A stretch of 64,000 nt of DNA from contig NZ_JBQKGG010000002.1 of the NCBI RefSeq assembly GCF_052118925.1, positions 1 to 64,000 on the forward strand. The letters are read 5' to 3'. Positions 33,202 through 41,240 of the stretch are shown here, in pieces. The DNA is from Lientehia sp934351765 (GTDB lineage: Bacteria > Bacillota > Clostridia > Lachnospirales > Lachnospiraceae). How positions within the stretch are numbered: the stretch's first letter is position 1; every line of letters begins with the position of its first letter. The notes below the pieces were generated by a model. It did not search any database. It worked only from the letters and a program-made list of their open reading frames with translations, and was not told the DNA's origin. Both the position numbers and the translations under genes were made by a program.

Positions 33202-34199
33202 GCTTCGCTCTCCTCCTTTAAAGTTTTTCCATCATAATTCCAGCAGCGCACCTGGCAGTCTCCGTATTTCTCCAGTGCAGGTTCCTCTGCCTTACATTTT
33301 TCTGTCGCGTAAGGACATCTGGGCCAGAACTTGCAGCCGGCCGGCATATCATACTGGTTCGGTACCGTCCCCTCGATGGTAAAGAGCGTATCCACCCGTT
33401 CGTCCAGTCTGGGAATGGACTTGAGCAGGCCTCTGGTATACGGGTGCTTCGGATTTGCAAATACCTCCTGAGCACTTCCATATTCCACCACTCTTCCGGC
33501 ATACATGATCATGATCGCATCTGCCATGGAAGCAACCACACCCATATCATGGGTGATCAGCATGATCGCGGAACCGGTCTCATCTCTCAGATCCCTCATA
33601 AGCTTCAGGATCTGCGCCTGGATCGTAACATCCAGCGCGGTGGTCGGCTCGTCAGCGATCAGAAGCTTGGGATTGCACATCAGCGCCATGGCAATCATGA
33701 CTCTCTGCTTCATACCGCCGGAAAGCTGATGGGGATACTCCTTCAGTCTCTTCTCCGGGGAAGGAATTCCGACCTTGATCATCATTTCCAGCGCCAGCTT
33801 CTTCGCCTCTGCCTTGGAAACGTTCTGATGAGCCTGAACCGTCTCCATCAGCTGCTTCTCAATGGTCATAACCGGATTCAGCGATGTCATGGGATCCTGG
33901 AAGATCATGGCAATATCCTTGCCGCGGACCTGGCACATTTCCTTTTTGCTGAACTCTGCCAGATTCTTTCCTTCAAAATTGATCTCACTGCCCTCCTCGA
34001 TCTTGGCATAGTCAATCAGAAGGTTCAAAATCGAAAGGGAAGTGACACTCTTTCCACAGCCGGATTCCCCGACGATACCGAGAATCTCACCCGGTTTGAT
34101 CTGGAAATCCACGCCGTCAACTGCGGGCACAACACCCTTTCTTGTATAAAAATAGGTTCTTAAATTCTTTACTTCCAATAAAGGCTTCTGTTCCTGCAT
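33198..34199 (-). CDS. oppD: Oligopeptide ABC transporter ATP-binding protein OppD
   Basis: A 333-residue ATPase with Walker A GIVGESGCGKSVTSLSIL, signature LSGGMKQRVMIAMALMC, Walker B LLIADEPTTALDVTI and the C-terminal cysteine region CKFWPRCPYATEKCKAEEPA typical of OppD/DppD (often [4Fe-4S] or structural). It is 12 bases behind oppC and overlaps oppF. Confidence 0.94.
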   Translation of the reverse strand: MQEQKPLLEVKNLRTYFYTRKGVVPAVDGVDFQIKPGEILGIVGESGCGKSVTSLSILNLLIDYAKIEEGSEINFEGKNLAEFSKKEMCQVRGKDIAMIFQDPMTSLNPVMTIEKQLMETVQAHQNVSKAEAKKLALEMMIKVGIPSPEKRLKEYPHQLSGGMKQRVMIAMALMCNPKLLIADEPTTALDVTIQAQILKLMRDLRDETGSAIMLITHDMGVVASMADAIMIMYAGRVVEYGSAQEVFANPKHPYTRGLLKSIPRLDERVDTLFTIEGTVPNQYDMPAGCKFWPRCPYATEKCKAEEPALEKYGDCQVRCWNYDGKTLKEESEA

Positions 34200-34211
34200 G
34201 GCTGTCTCCTC

Positions 34212-35090
34212 CTATATCTTCATCTTCGGGTCAAGGGCATCACGGAGTCCGTCGCCGAAGAAGTTGATGCTTAAGACAGTGATCACCAGACAAATTCCCG
34301 GCGGTACCCAGGTCCAGGGCTGCTTGGAAAGAACAACGATGGACTGTGCATCATACATCAGGTTGCCCCAGGAAGCGGTCGGCGGCTGAACACCCATACC
34401 TAAGAAGCTTAACGATGCCTCCATTAAGATTGAAGAAGCCGTCCGGAAGGTCATGGCGATCAGACAGGGGGCAAAGGAATTTGGCAGAATATACTTGGTA
34501 ATGATCTGCCAGTTCTTTGTACCAATCGCTTTCGCAGACTCCACATACTCTTTCTCACGGACCGAAAGCACACGGCCATGAATCAGTCTCGCGAACTGAG
34601 TCCAGCCTAGGATGCCGAGAACAACGGTAATAGAAGCTACGGAAGGTCCGATCACCGCTACCAGAACCAGAATCAGCATCATGGCCGGGAAGGACATAAA
34701 GATATCGGCCAGTCTCATGATCACCGTTTCCACCCAGCCTCTGTAATAGCCCGCCAGCAGTCCAAGAGGAACACCGATTGCCATGGAAACTACCGTGGAT
34801 AACAGACCTACCACCAGAGAGATCCGTCCGCCGTATACCAGACGTGCAAAAATATCACGGCCGGTCCGGTCTGTTCCCAGCCAGTGCTCCGCACTGGGCT
34901 TCTGATTGAAACCGCCCTTGGAAAACGATGTATAGGGATCAAGCTTTAAAATCGGCGGAAGAACGATGACTAAAATGATCAGAAGAATGATCAGTGCAAG
35001 TCCAATAACAGCAAGCTTATGTGCCATAAAACGTTCCATCACGTCGTGCATGTAAGAGCTTTTCTTTTTTTTCTTGTTTTCGCTGCTCAC
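34212..35090 (-). CDS. oppC: Oligopeptide ABC transporter permease OppC
   Basis: A 292-residue membrane protein with a cytoplasmic N-terminus, a first membrane span (LAVIGLALIILLIILVIVLP) and further spans of the BPD permease domain. The family segment HWLGTDRTGRDIFARLVYGG and the EAA loop ESAKAIGTKNWQIITKYILP are present. It pairs with OppB. Confidence 0.93.
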   Translation of the reverse strand: MSSENKKKKKSSYMHDVMERFMAHKLAVIGLALIILLIILVIVLPPILKLDPYTSFSKGGFNQKPSAEHWLGTDRTGRDIFARLVYGGRISLVVGLLSTVVSMAIGVPLGLLAGYYRGWVETVIMRLADIFMSFPAMMLILVLVAVIGPSVASITVVLGILGWTQFARLIHGRVLSVREKEYVESAKAIGTKNWQIITKYILPNSFAPCLIAMTFRTASSILMEASLSFLGMGVQPPTASWGNLMYDAQSIVVLSKQPWTWVPPGICLVITVLSINFFGDGLRDALDPKMKI

Positions 35091-35108
35091 CTGTATCTCC
35101 TCCTTCTT

Positions 35109-36065
35109 TTATTTATAGCTGATTCTGGGATCCAGCAGACCGTATACCAGGTCTGTGATCAGGTTTCCGATCAGTACAACCAAAGCTATAAATACGGTGA
35201 TTCCCATGATACAGGGATAATCTCTCGCATTGATGGACTGAACCATCAGTGTACCGATTCCGGGCCAGCTGAAGATCTGCTCAGTTACTACAGCGCCGCC
35301 CACGATAAAGGGCAGGTTCATGCCGATGGTAGTAACAACCGGGATCAGAGCATTTCTGAGACCGTGCTTTAAGATAACCCGCTTCTCCTTCAGGCCCTTT
35401 TCTCTTGCAGTCCGGATATAATCCTCCTGAAGAACCTCAAGCATACTGCCGCGGACCTGACGGATCAGGTTACCGATCTGCTGGAACGCAAGCACGACAA
35501 TCGGAAGAATCATATGCCTCAGAAGATCTGCAAAGGTTTTCACTCCACCGGAAGAATACATACCGCTGGTAGGAAGTACTTTTAGCTTGACACCGAAGAA
35601 GTACACCAGCAGAAGGCCGACAAAGAAATTGGGAGCGGCCGCTGCCAGGAAGGAAAATCCGGAGGCAATGTAATCCCATGCAGAATAAGGCTTTACTGCT
35701 GCTCCAACCCCCATGGGAATCGCCAGAAGTATCGATACCACAACCGATGTAATGGTGATCAGAAGCGTCGGTCCCATACGATTTAAGATCATTTGGAGCA
35801 CCGGCTCCGAGGTTCGATAGGACACTCCGAAATTACCCTGGAGCATTCGGGCAAACCAGTGGAAATACTGGATAATCACCGGCTGGTCAAGACCATACTG
35901 ATGACGCAGGCGTTCCACATCTGCCGCGCTGACCTGTGCGTTTCCTATGATCATGTCGATGGGATCACCGGGAGCCATCGATGACAGAACATAGGCAAGG
36001 ATTGTAATACCAATGAAGGTCGGGATAATGATCAGGATTCTTTTCCCTATGTACTTCAGTTTCAT
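35109..36065 (-). CDS. oppB: Oligopeptide ABC transporter permease OppB
   Basis: A 318-residue membrane protein, first gene of the operon oppB-C-D-F-A and probably the M20 peptidase. N-terminal span RILIIIPTFIGITILAYVLS, then the typical YGLDQPVIIQYFHWFARMLQ and the EAA loop TAREKGLKEKRVILKHGLRN. Short gaps (18 and 12 bases) join it to oppC and oppD. The long leader and promoter lie upstream. Confidence 0.93.
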   Translation of the reverse strand: MKLKYIGKRILIIIPTFIGITILAYVLSSMAPGDPIDMIIGNAQVSAADVERLRHQYGLDQPVIIQYFHWFARMLQGNFGVSYRTSEPVLQMILNRMGPTLLITITSVVVSILLAIPMGVGAAVKPYSAWDYIASGFSFLAAAAPNFFVGLLLVYFFGVKLKVLPTSGMYSSGGVKTFADLLRHMILPIVVLAFQQIGNLIRQVRGSMLEVLQEDYIRTAREKGLKEKRVILKHGLRNALIPVVTTIGMNLPFIVGGAVVTEQIFSWPGIGTLMVQSINARDYPCIMGITVFIALVVLIGNLITDLVYGLLDPRISYK

Positions 36066-36284
36066 AAACTTCCTCCTTTTCCCTTTGCTTCCTTTGAGCC
36101 CGGTACTTTCACACTTGAACGTGCCAACAGATTGTTTTAAAAAAAATAAAAAGGCTGACAGTAATCAATCAATCAGGGCCTATTTATCCATAGTCATCTG
36201 CTTTATTGAATTTTAGTTCCGTTTCATCCGCATTACTAAATTTCTTCCTGATGATGCCGACGTGTGCTCAAAATGATTTCTATA

Positions 36285-36313
36285 GTTATATCAGTTTTCA
36301 CAGAAAAAGTCAA
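36285..36313 (-). promoter_or_regulatory. Promoter of the opp operon, with an inverted repeat in the spacer
   Basis: On the minus strand TTGACT (36308-36313) and TATAAC (36285-36290) are spaced by 17 bases, leaving a leader of about 210 bases before oppB. The spacer contains the inverted repeat TTTTC-TGT-GAAAA (about 36294-36308), a possible operator. It resembles a CodY site but has a three-base instead of one-base centre. The 36066-36388 gap holds nothing else that I can support. Confidence 0.6.
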
Positions 36314-36388
36314 GTTTTCAACGATTTCTTTTGTATTTTATCAAATACTCTGTTCTTTCATTCCTTATTTCGAATATCTGACCGAGTT

Positions 36389-36931
36389 TTATTGCATTTT
36401 AGATAAATTCCCATATTCTGCAAAATCCGGTCCGAAGCTTTCCGGCAACAGCTCCTCCAACGTCATCATCCGATATTCGCCGGACTGTTTCGCCAGGATC
36501 ACCTGAAATTCTTCCGGATTCACAAATTCCCGGAGCACCTGGCGGCAGATCCCGCAGGGCGGGCAGAATCCTTCCGCTCTGCCCGCGTTTCCTCCCATAA
36601 TCAGGATCGCATAAAACTCTCTCTTTCCTTCGCTCACCGCCTTGGAAACTGCGGTACGCTCCGCACAGATTCCAGCCGGATAGGAGGCATTCTCCACATT
36701 GCAGCCGGTATAGACAGTTCCGTCTTTACATAACAACGCTGCCGCCACATGAAATCCGGAATACGGCGCATAAGCCAGCGGCAAGATCTGCTCCGCCATG
36801 CTGATCAGAGACTGCACGGTCTCCGGATCTGTCCCGACTTTCAGCGCTGCTTCCGAAATTGTACATTCTTTTCTCATGGACCCATTTGCCTCCCGTAACT
36901 GTTTTTCTTTCCAGTCGTCTGAATCAGGCAT
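36389..36931 (-). CDS. cdd: Cytidine deaminase
   Basis: A 180-residue zinc deaminase, longer than the usual 130 because of an N-terminal extension of about 30 residues and a short C-terminal one. Catalytic blocks are NVENASYPAGICAERTAVSK (Cys-Ala-Glu) and PPCGICRQVLREF (Pro-Cys-x2-Cys). It converts (deoxy)cytidine to (deoxy)uridine in pyrimidine salvage. The start overlaps the deoC stop by eight bases, and GAGG precedes it, which supports the long form and coupling. An alternative start at MRKECTISEA would give the common length. Confidence 0.92.
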   Translation of the reverse strand: MPDSDDWKEKQLREANGSMRKECTISEAALKVGTDPETVQSLISMAEQILPLAYAPYSGFHVAAALLCKDGTVYTGCNVENASYPAGICAERTAVSKAVSEGKREFYAILIMGGNAGRAEGFCPPCGICRQVLREFVNPEEFQVILAKQSGEYRMMTLEELLPESFGPDFAEYGNLSKMQ

Positions 36932-37583
36932 TTGCCTCGGCTTTCATAATTTTTACAAGGCGGCTGGTTCCCAGACGGCTGGCTCCCAGCTCCACAAACT
37001 TCTCCGCATCATCAAAGGAGCTGATTCCGCCGGCCGCCTTGATTTTTACATCCGGACCGATATGCTTTGCAAACAGCTCTACATCTTCAAACGTTGCACC
37101 TGCTTTGGAAAAACCGGTAGAAGTCTTGATGAAATCAGCCTTTGCCTCTGTTACAGCCTTGCATAACGCGATCTTCTCTTCTTCCGTCAGGAGACAGGTC
37201 TCAACAATCACTTTTAAAATTTTATTACCGCAAGCCGCTTTCAAGGTCCGGATCTCATCCGTCACCTTTTCAAAATTTCCGTCCCGCACATCGCCCAGGT
37301 TCACCACCATGTCGATCTCATCCGCACCCTCTTTCAGTGCTTCCTTTGTTTCAAATTCCTTTACCGCAGTTGTATTGTAACCGTTCGGGAAACCGATCAC
37401 TGTGCAGACTGCCATCTTATCTCCCACGTATTCCTTTACCCGCTTTACATAAGAAGGCGGAATGCAGACCGATGCTGTTCCATAGGTGATAGCATCATCG
37501 CAGATCACCTTGATCTCCTCCCAGGTTGCAGTCTGTGCCAGCAGTGTATGATCCACCAGTTTTAAAATCCCATTTCTATCCAT
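36924..37583 (-). CDS. deoC: Deoxyribose-phosphate aldolase
   Basis: A 219-residue class I aldolase. Seen: LVDHTLLAQTATWEEI, TVIGFPNGYNTTAVKEFE, LKVIVETCLLTEEEK with the Schiff-base lysine region and DFIKTSTGFSKAGAT. It splits 2-deoxyribose-5-phosphate to acetaldehyde and glyceraldehyde-3-phosphate. With cdd directly behind, it forms a small nucleoside-catabolism unit. Confidence 0.95.
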   Translation of the reverse strand: MDRNGILKLVDHTLLAQTATWEEIKVICDDAITYGTASVCIPPSYVKRVKEYVGDKMAVCTVIGFPNGYNTTAVKEFETKEALKEGADEIDMVVNLGDVRDGNFEKVTDEIRTLKAACGNKILKVIVETCLLTEEEKIALCKAVTEAKADFIKTSTGFSKAGATFEDVELFAKHIGPDVKIKAAGGISSFDDAEKFVELGASRLGTSRLVKIMKAEANA

Positions 37584-37785
37584 ATCATTCTCCTTTTCCC
37601 CGCGCAGTCCCGTTTTCTTTCCGGCGGCTTGTTTGTTCTCTGTCCGAGAAGCATCAGTTCTACTATATCATATTTGCTTCGAAAGGTACAGTATTTTCCA
37701 TTAACTAATCTGATTAGTGATCATCATAGAAGTCTCCGTGCCCTGCAGCAGCGCAGCAAGCGATGTCATTTTGATTTCTGTCCTC

Positions 37786-38541
37786 TTAAAACTGTTCGGT
37801 CGCATACTTCCGCATCCATTTGGGAAACAGATTTCTCTGACAGTCCGGATTTTTCCGCTGTTCAATGGCAATGGAATCAACAAACGTCTGCCATAAGCCG
37901 GTATAACCATCCGGCTCTGCATATCGTTCTCGAAATGCTTCCGCCTCATCGGTCGAAAGGCTTGCCGCCCACCACTGCTCCATCCGCCGGTGAAGCACGG
38001 CTTCCCCATGGCTTTCATCAAAGATCATCCAGTTTTCTCCGGAAAACCGGTCCGCAAAATGCGGAGCCAGAAGCGTCGCCACCCGGCACTTTGGCGCGAT
38101 CCTGGCAAACAGGCTTCCGTTAGAGAGCTGTCCAAACCGGATAAATTCCCGAAACTGATGGGCTTCATGAGTTGTCTTTCTGGACAATTCAAATACTCTG
38201 GCCACCTCAGGTTCCTGCAGGCAATCCGTTATGCCGCATCCTGTCTGAAATCCCCGGATCAGAAACCGGTATGCCGCATCCGCCCGGTCTTCCGCATAAG
38301 AAAGCGCCGTCAGACATAGCCAGCGATAAGCCAGCGGTGAAATCTTCCCTCTTACCGATCTTGCCACCTTTTCTGCCTTTTTACTGTCCGGTTCAACTTT
38401 TAAATAATCGAAAAACAGCTCTGGTTCATACTCTCCCTCCAGAAACAGCTTCTTATGATCCGCCTTCTCCCGATCCGCCCAGATATCATAGATTCCGGTA
38501 AAGACGCCATCCAACGTCGGTTCACACAAAAATCCTTTCAT
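37786..38541 (-). CDS. TIGR03915-type DNA metabolism protein (DUF4130)
   Basis: A 251-residue protein of the TIGR03915/DUF4130 family: FLCEPTLDGVFTGIYDIW at the start, THEAHQFREFIRFGQLSNG and APHFADRFSGENWMIFDE in the middle, and RNLFPKWMRKYATEQ at the end. Start at 38541, with GGGAG eight bases before it. These proteins nearly always neighbour the radical SAM protein TIGR03916, as here (85 bases upstream). The activity is not established as far as I know; a DNA repair role is suggested by the pairing and by the SOS-type boxes in front of the pair. Confidence 0.85.
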   Translation of the reverse strand: MKGFLCEPTLDGVFTGIYDIWADREKADHKKLFLEGEYEPELFFDYLKVEPDSKKAEKVARSVRGKISPLAYRWLCLTALSYAEDRADAAYRFLIRGFQTGCGITDCLQEPEVARVFELSRKTTHEAHQFREFIRFGQLSNGSLFARIAPKCRVATLLAPHFADRFSGENWMIFDESHGEAVLHRRMEQWWAASLSTDEAEAFRERYAEPDGYTGLWQTFVDSIAIEQRKNPDCQRNLFPKWMRKYATEQF

Positions 38542-38626
38542 AAAACACTCCCTTCTCCGTCCATACCGCCGTTCTTTCCAGAAGATTTTTCTGAATTCTT
38601 TTTCCTCATTGATACCGCTTTTAATT

Positions 38627-40174
38627 TCAAATTTCCCCCCATGCGGCCTTCTGTATATCCTCAAAAAGAGGGGAGACCGTCAGATGCATATCATCAAACA
38701 GATTCATCTGCCGGAAGCTTTCCCGGTGTTCCAGCTCCCAGTTCTTTTTCCGGCTGTCGCTGATCAGCCCCGTTGTGATCCGGTTTTCTTCCAGTTCCAG
38801 AGGAAACATCTGTTTTCCGCCGCAGAGGATAAAATAATGAGCCCTCTTCAGCACCACACCGAGACGCTTCAGATCCGGAAAATCCAGGCTTCCCATTCGC
38901 CTTGCCGTCAAAATCCGCCTGGCAGATTTGACACCGATTCCCGGGACACGTAAAAGTGTCTCATAATCCGCCCGCATGATCTCCACGGGGAAATGCTCCA
39001 GATGGCGGACTGCCCAGTCACACTTCGGATCGAGAAACACGTTAAAATTCGGACGTTCCTCCGTCAAAAGCTCTTCTGCCCGAAACCCGTAAAACCGCAG
39101 CAGCCAGTCCGCCTGATACAGCCGGTGCTCCCGTAAAAGCGGAGGCTTTTCCCCCGGATCGGGCAAAAGCGGATCTTCATTGATCCCGACATAGGCCGAA
39201 TAAAAGACCCGCTTCAGATCATAATTCCGATACAGAGCCTGAGCCGTCCGGAGCATATGATAATCCGTTTCCGGCGTTGCTCCCACGATGATCTGGGTAC
39301 TCTGTCCCGCAGGTGCAAAAGCCCCGTTGCTCTCCCAGCCTCCGCCAAACACCGGCAGGGGCTTTCCGGGATTTCCGGACAGCACTCCGCTTTCTCCCGA
39401 TCCAGCAGTTCCCGGCATAATTTCAGATTCTCCGGTATTGTTTACCGAATCACTCCGTTCAAACAGACGCTCCCGATTTTTAAAGATTCCCGCCACAAAC
39501 CGGTCGGTTCCATACGCCCGTTCCAGAAGCGGACTCTTGCCCTGCGAAAGTCTGGCCTCCATAATTCCGTCCCGAATCCGTTTCATGGGCGTCAGAATCG
39601 TACTGCGGCTCTTATGCGGTGCCAGCCTATGAAGGCTTTCCGCCGTTGGAAGCTCCAGATTGATGCTCATTCGGTCGGCCAGTCTTCCCACTGCATCCAG
39701 AAGAACCTCATCGGCTCCCGGAATGGCTTTCACATGGATATATCCCCGGAACCGGTACTGGTTCCGCAGCCGGTACAATACCTGATACATCTGCTCCATA
39801 GTATCGTTCGGCGACCGCTGTACTCCCGAGCTTAAAAACAGCCCCTCAATATAATTTCTCCGGTAAAACTCCATAGTCAGGCGACAAATCTCCTCCGGCG
39901 CAAATGCAGCCCGTTCCACATCATTGGAACGCCGGTTGATGCAATACTTACAGTCATAAATACAATGATTTGTCAGAAGGATCTTCAGCAAGGAGATACA
40001 TCGGCCGTCCGCTGCAAAGCTGTGACAAATCCCCTCCGCTGTCGAATTTCCCAGATCTCCTTTTTTCCCTCTCCGGTCTACTCCGCTGGACGTACATGCG
40101 ACATCGTATTTCGCCGCATCCGCCAGAATTCTAAGTTTTTCCTTCAGTTCCATGCCACGCTCCGCCAGTTCCAT
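38627..40174 (-). CDS. Putative DNA modification/repair radical SAM protein (TIGR03916)
   Basis: A 515-residue radical SAM protein. Start at 40174 (MELAERGMELKEKLRILADA), with GGAGG eight bases upstream. The radical SAM cysteines are in NHCIYDCKYCINRRSNDV (C-x3-C-x2-C). TIM-barrel segments are LSSGVQRSPNDTMEQM and YIHVKAIPGAD. The C-terminus has a helix-hairpin-helix, LLRVPGIGVKSARRILTARR, a DNA-binding fold. A Gly/Ser/Pro-rich stretch of about 45 residues (plus-strand positions about 39310-39450) looks like an inserted linker. It is the first gene of a two-gene unit with a TIGR03915 partner. Confidence 0.9.
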   Translation of the reverse strand: MELAERGMELKEKLRILADAAKYDVACTSSGVDRRGKKGDLGNSTAEGICHSFAADGRCISLLKILLTNHCIYDCKYCINRRSNDVERAAFAPEEICRLTMEFYRRNYIEGLFLSSGVQRSPNDTMEQMYQVLYRLRNQYRFRGYIHVKAIPGADEVLLDAVGRLADRMSINLELPTAESLHRLAPHKSRSTILTPMKRIRDGIMEARLSQGKSPLLERAYGTDRFVAGIFKNRERLFERSDSVNNTGESEIMPGTAGSGESGVLSGNPGKPLPVFGGGWESNGAFAPAGQSTQIIVGATPETDYHMLRTAQALYRNYDLKRVFYSAYVGINEDPLLPDPGEKPPLLREHRLYQADWLLRFYGFRAEELLTEERPNFNVFLDPKCDWAVRHLEHFPVEIMRADYETLLRVPGIGVKSARRILTARRMGSLDFPDLKRLGVVLKRAHYFILCGGKQMFPLELEENRITTGLISDSRKKNWELEHRESFRQMNLFDDMHLTVSPLFEDIQKAAWGEI

Positions 40175-40203
40175 ATCCGTCCTCCACTGTCTGCCCTTTA
40201 TGT

Positions 40204-40217
40204 CGAATATATGTTCG
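40204..40217. promoter_or_regulatory. LexA (SOS) box, near the start site
   Basis: CGAATATATGTTCG matches the Gram-positive LexA/DinR pattern CGAAC-N4-GTTCG with one change (T for C in the left half). It lies just downstream of the -10 box of the radical SAM gene, where a repressor would block transcription. Confidence 0.65.
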
Positions 40218-40222
40218 ATATA

Positions 40223-40251
40223 AGAATACCACATGCGATCAGGATTTGCAA
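40223..40251 (-). promoter_or_regulatory. Promoter of the radical SAM/TIGR03915 pair
   Basis: On the minus strand TTGCAA (40246-40251) and TATTCT (40223-40228) are spaced by 17 bases. The promoter is flanked by LexA-type boxes on both sides. Confidence 0.65.
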
Positions 40252-40259
40252 GCCCAATT

Positions 40260-40273
40260 AGAACATTTGTTCT
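40260..40273. promoter_or_regulatory. LexA (SOS) box, upstream of the -35
   Basis: AGAACATTTGTTCT is a complete GAAC-N4-GTTC palindrome with extended symmetry. It lies nine bases before the -35 box of the radical SAM gene and 56 bases from the first box. Confidence 0.7.
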
Positions 40274-40283
40274 TTTAATGATA

Positions 40284-40312
40284 ATAAAAAACCGCTGCAT
40301 CTCTGCAGCGGT
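40284..40312 (-). terminator. Terminator of rpmF
   Basis: On the minus strand ACCGCTGCA pairs with TGCAGCGGT and six T follow, 17 bases behind the rpmF stop. Confidence 0.9.
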
Positions 40313-40328
40313 CTCTCTTCGATTCCAA

Positions 40329-40511
40329 TTATTCAGCTACACTGACAATCTTCTTCTTATTGTAGGTTCCACAAGCCTTGCAGACTCTGTGAGGCATTGT
40401 TAAAGCACCGCAGTTGCTGCACTTTACTAAATTCACTTCACCCATCTTCCAGTTTGCTCTGTGGCTGTCTCTTCTAGCTTTGGAATGTTTGTTTTTAGGA
40501 CAGATAGACAT
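40329..40511 (-). CDS. rpmF: 50S ribosomal protein L32
   Basis: A 60-residue protein, MSICPKNKHSKARRDSHRAN at the start and two zinc-type pairs (CSNCG and CKACG), the standard L32 layout with an added Cys near the N-terminus. It follows yceD, as in most bacteria, with its own terminator behind it. Confidence 0.97.
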   Translation of the reverse strand: MSICPKNKHSKARRDSHRANWKMGEVNLVKCSNCGALTMPHRVCKACGTYNKKKIVSVAE

Positions 40512-40551
40512 GGTTACACACCTCCTTATCCGGTAAATTTCTTTTCATGCA

Positions 40552-41070
40552 CTACTGATTCGCGTTTCTGAAAATATCACGGATCACCGCCATCCTGGGG
40601 TCAAGCTCCGTGACATCGCAGCCGCAAGTCCCATGATTGAGATTTGCACCACATCTATTACAGATTCCCTTGCAGTCAGACCTGCAAAGGACCTTCATAG
40701 GCATATGCACGAACAGCTCGTCGCGGACCAACGCATCCACATCCAGGGTATATCCATCAATATACGCCTGTTCTTCCGGCTCCTCCTCTTCTTTCTCCTC
40801 GTTCAGATCAACCATCCGGCTTACCTGATAGGATAAAGGAACACGAACTTCTTCGAGGCAGCGATCACAGGGTATCAGCAGCGTAAACGCTGCATCCGCC
40901 TCGATCAGCAGTTTCTTATCGCCGGTATTTGTCACCCGAACCTCAACAGGTTTCGGATCCACCACCGGATAACTGTCGACGCCGGTTTTCAGTACTGTAA
41001 AACCAAGCTCTGCCGTATAATGCTTCGTTTCCTGTTCGTGTGACAGGGAGTCTGATAAATGAATGTGCAT
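40552..41070 (-). CDS. yceD: YceD/DUF177 family protein
   Basis: A 172-residue protein with LIPCDRCLEEVRVPLSYQVS in the middle and a cysteine-rich end, CRSDCKGICNRCGANLNHG. The family is linked to 23S rRNA accumulation and is regularly encoded before rpmF. An acidic stretch (EEKEEEEPEEQ) lies between. It has a near-perfect promoter directly upstream. Confidence 0.9.
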   Translation of the reverse strand: MHIHLSDSLSHEQETKHYTAELGFTVLKTGVDSYPVVDPKPVEVRVTNTGDKKLLIEADAAFTLLIPCDRCLEEVRVPLSYQVSRMVDLNEEKEEEEPEEQAYIDGYTLDVDALVRDELFVHMPMKVLCRSDCKGICNRCGANLNHGTCGCDVTELDPRMAVIRDIFRNANQ

Positions 41071-41097
41071 AGTATTCTCCTAATACACACCTGTCCT

Positions 41098-41126
41098 ATT
41101 ATACACAGATGTGTCCAATTTGTCAA
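41098..41126 (-). promoter_or_regulatory. Consensus promoter of yceD-rpmF
   Basis: TTGACA (41121-41126) and TATAAT (41098-41103) with 17 bases between them match the sigma-A consensus exactly. It lies about 30 bases before the yceD start. Confidence 0.9.
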
Positions 41127-41186
41127 TAAATATATGACTTTTTATTTTACAAAAGCGGTATTCCCATGAAATAGAAATAAATGAAA

Positions 41187-41216
41187 TGCCTCAGAGCCGT
41201 ATCAGGCCCTGAAGCA
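41187..41216 (-). terminator. Terminator of pta
   Basis: On the minus strand TGCTTCAGGGCC pairs with GGCTCTGAGGCA (with G-T pairs), followed by TTTCATTTATTT. It lies 25 bases behind the pta stop. Confidence 0.75.
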
Positions 41217-41240
41217 CTCCGTTTTCTATCTTCCCGATTC

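Noticed and set aside
36294..36308. CodY box
   Set aside because: The half-sites fit, but the centre has three bases instead of one, so it was left as an unnamed inverted repeat.
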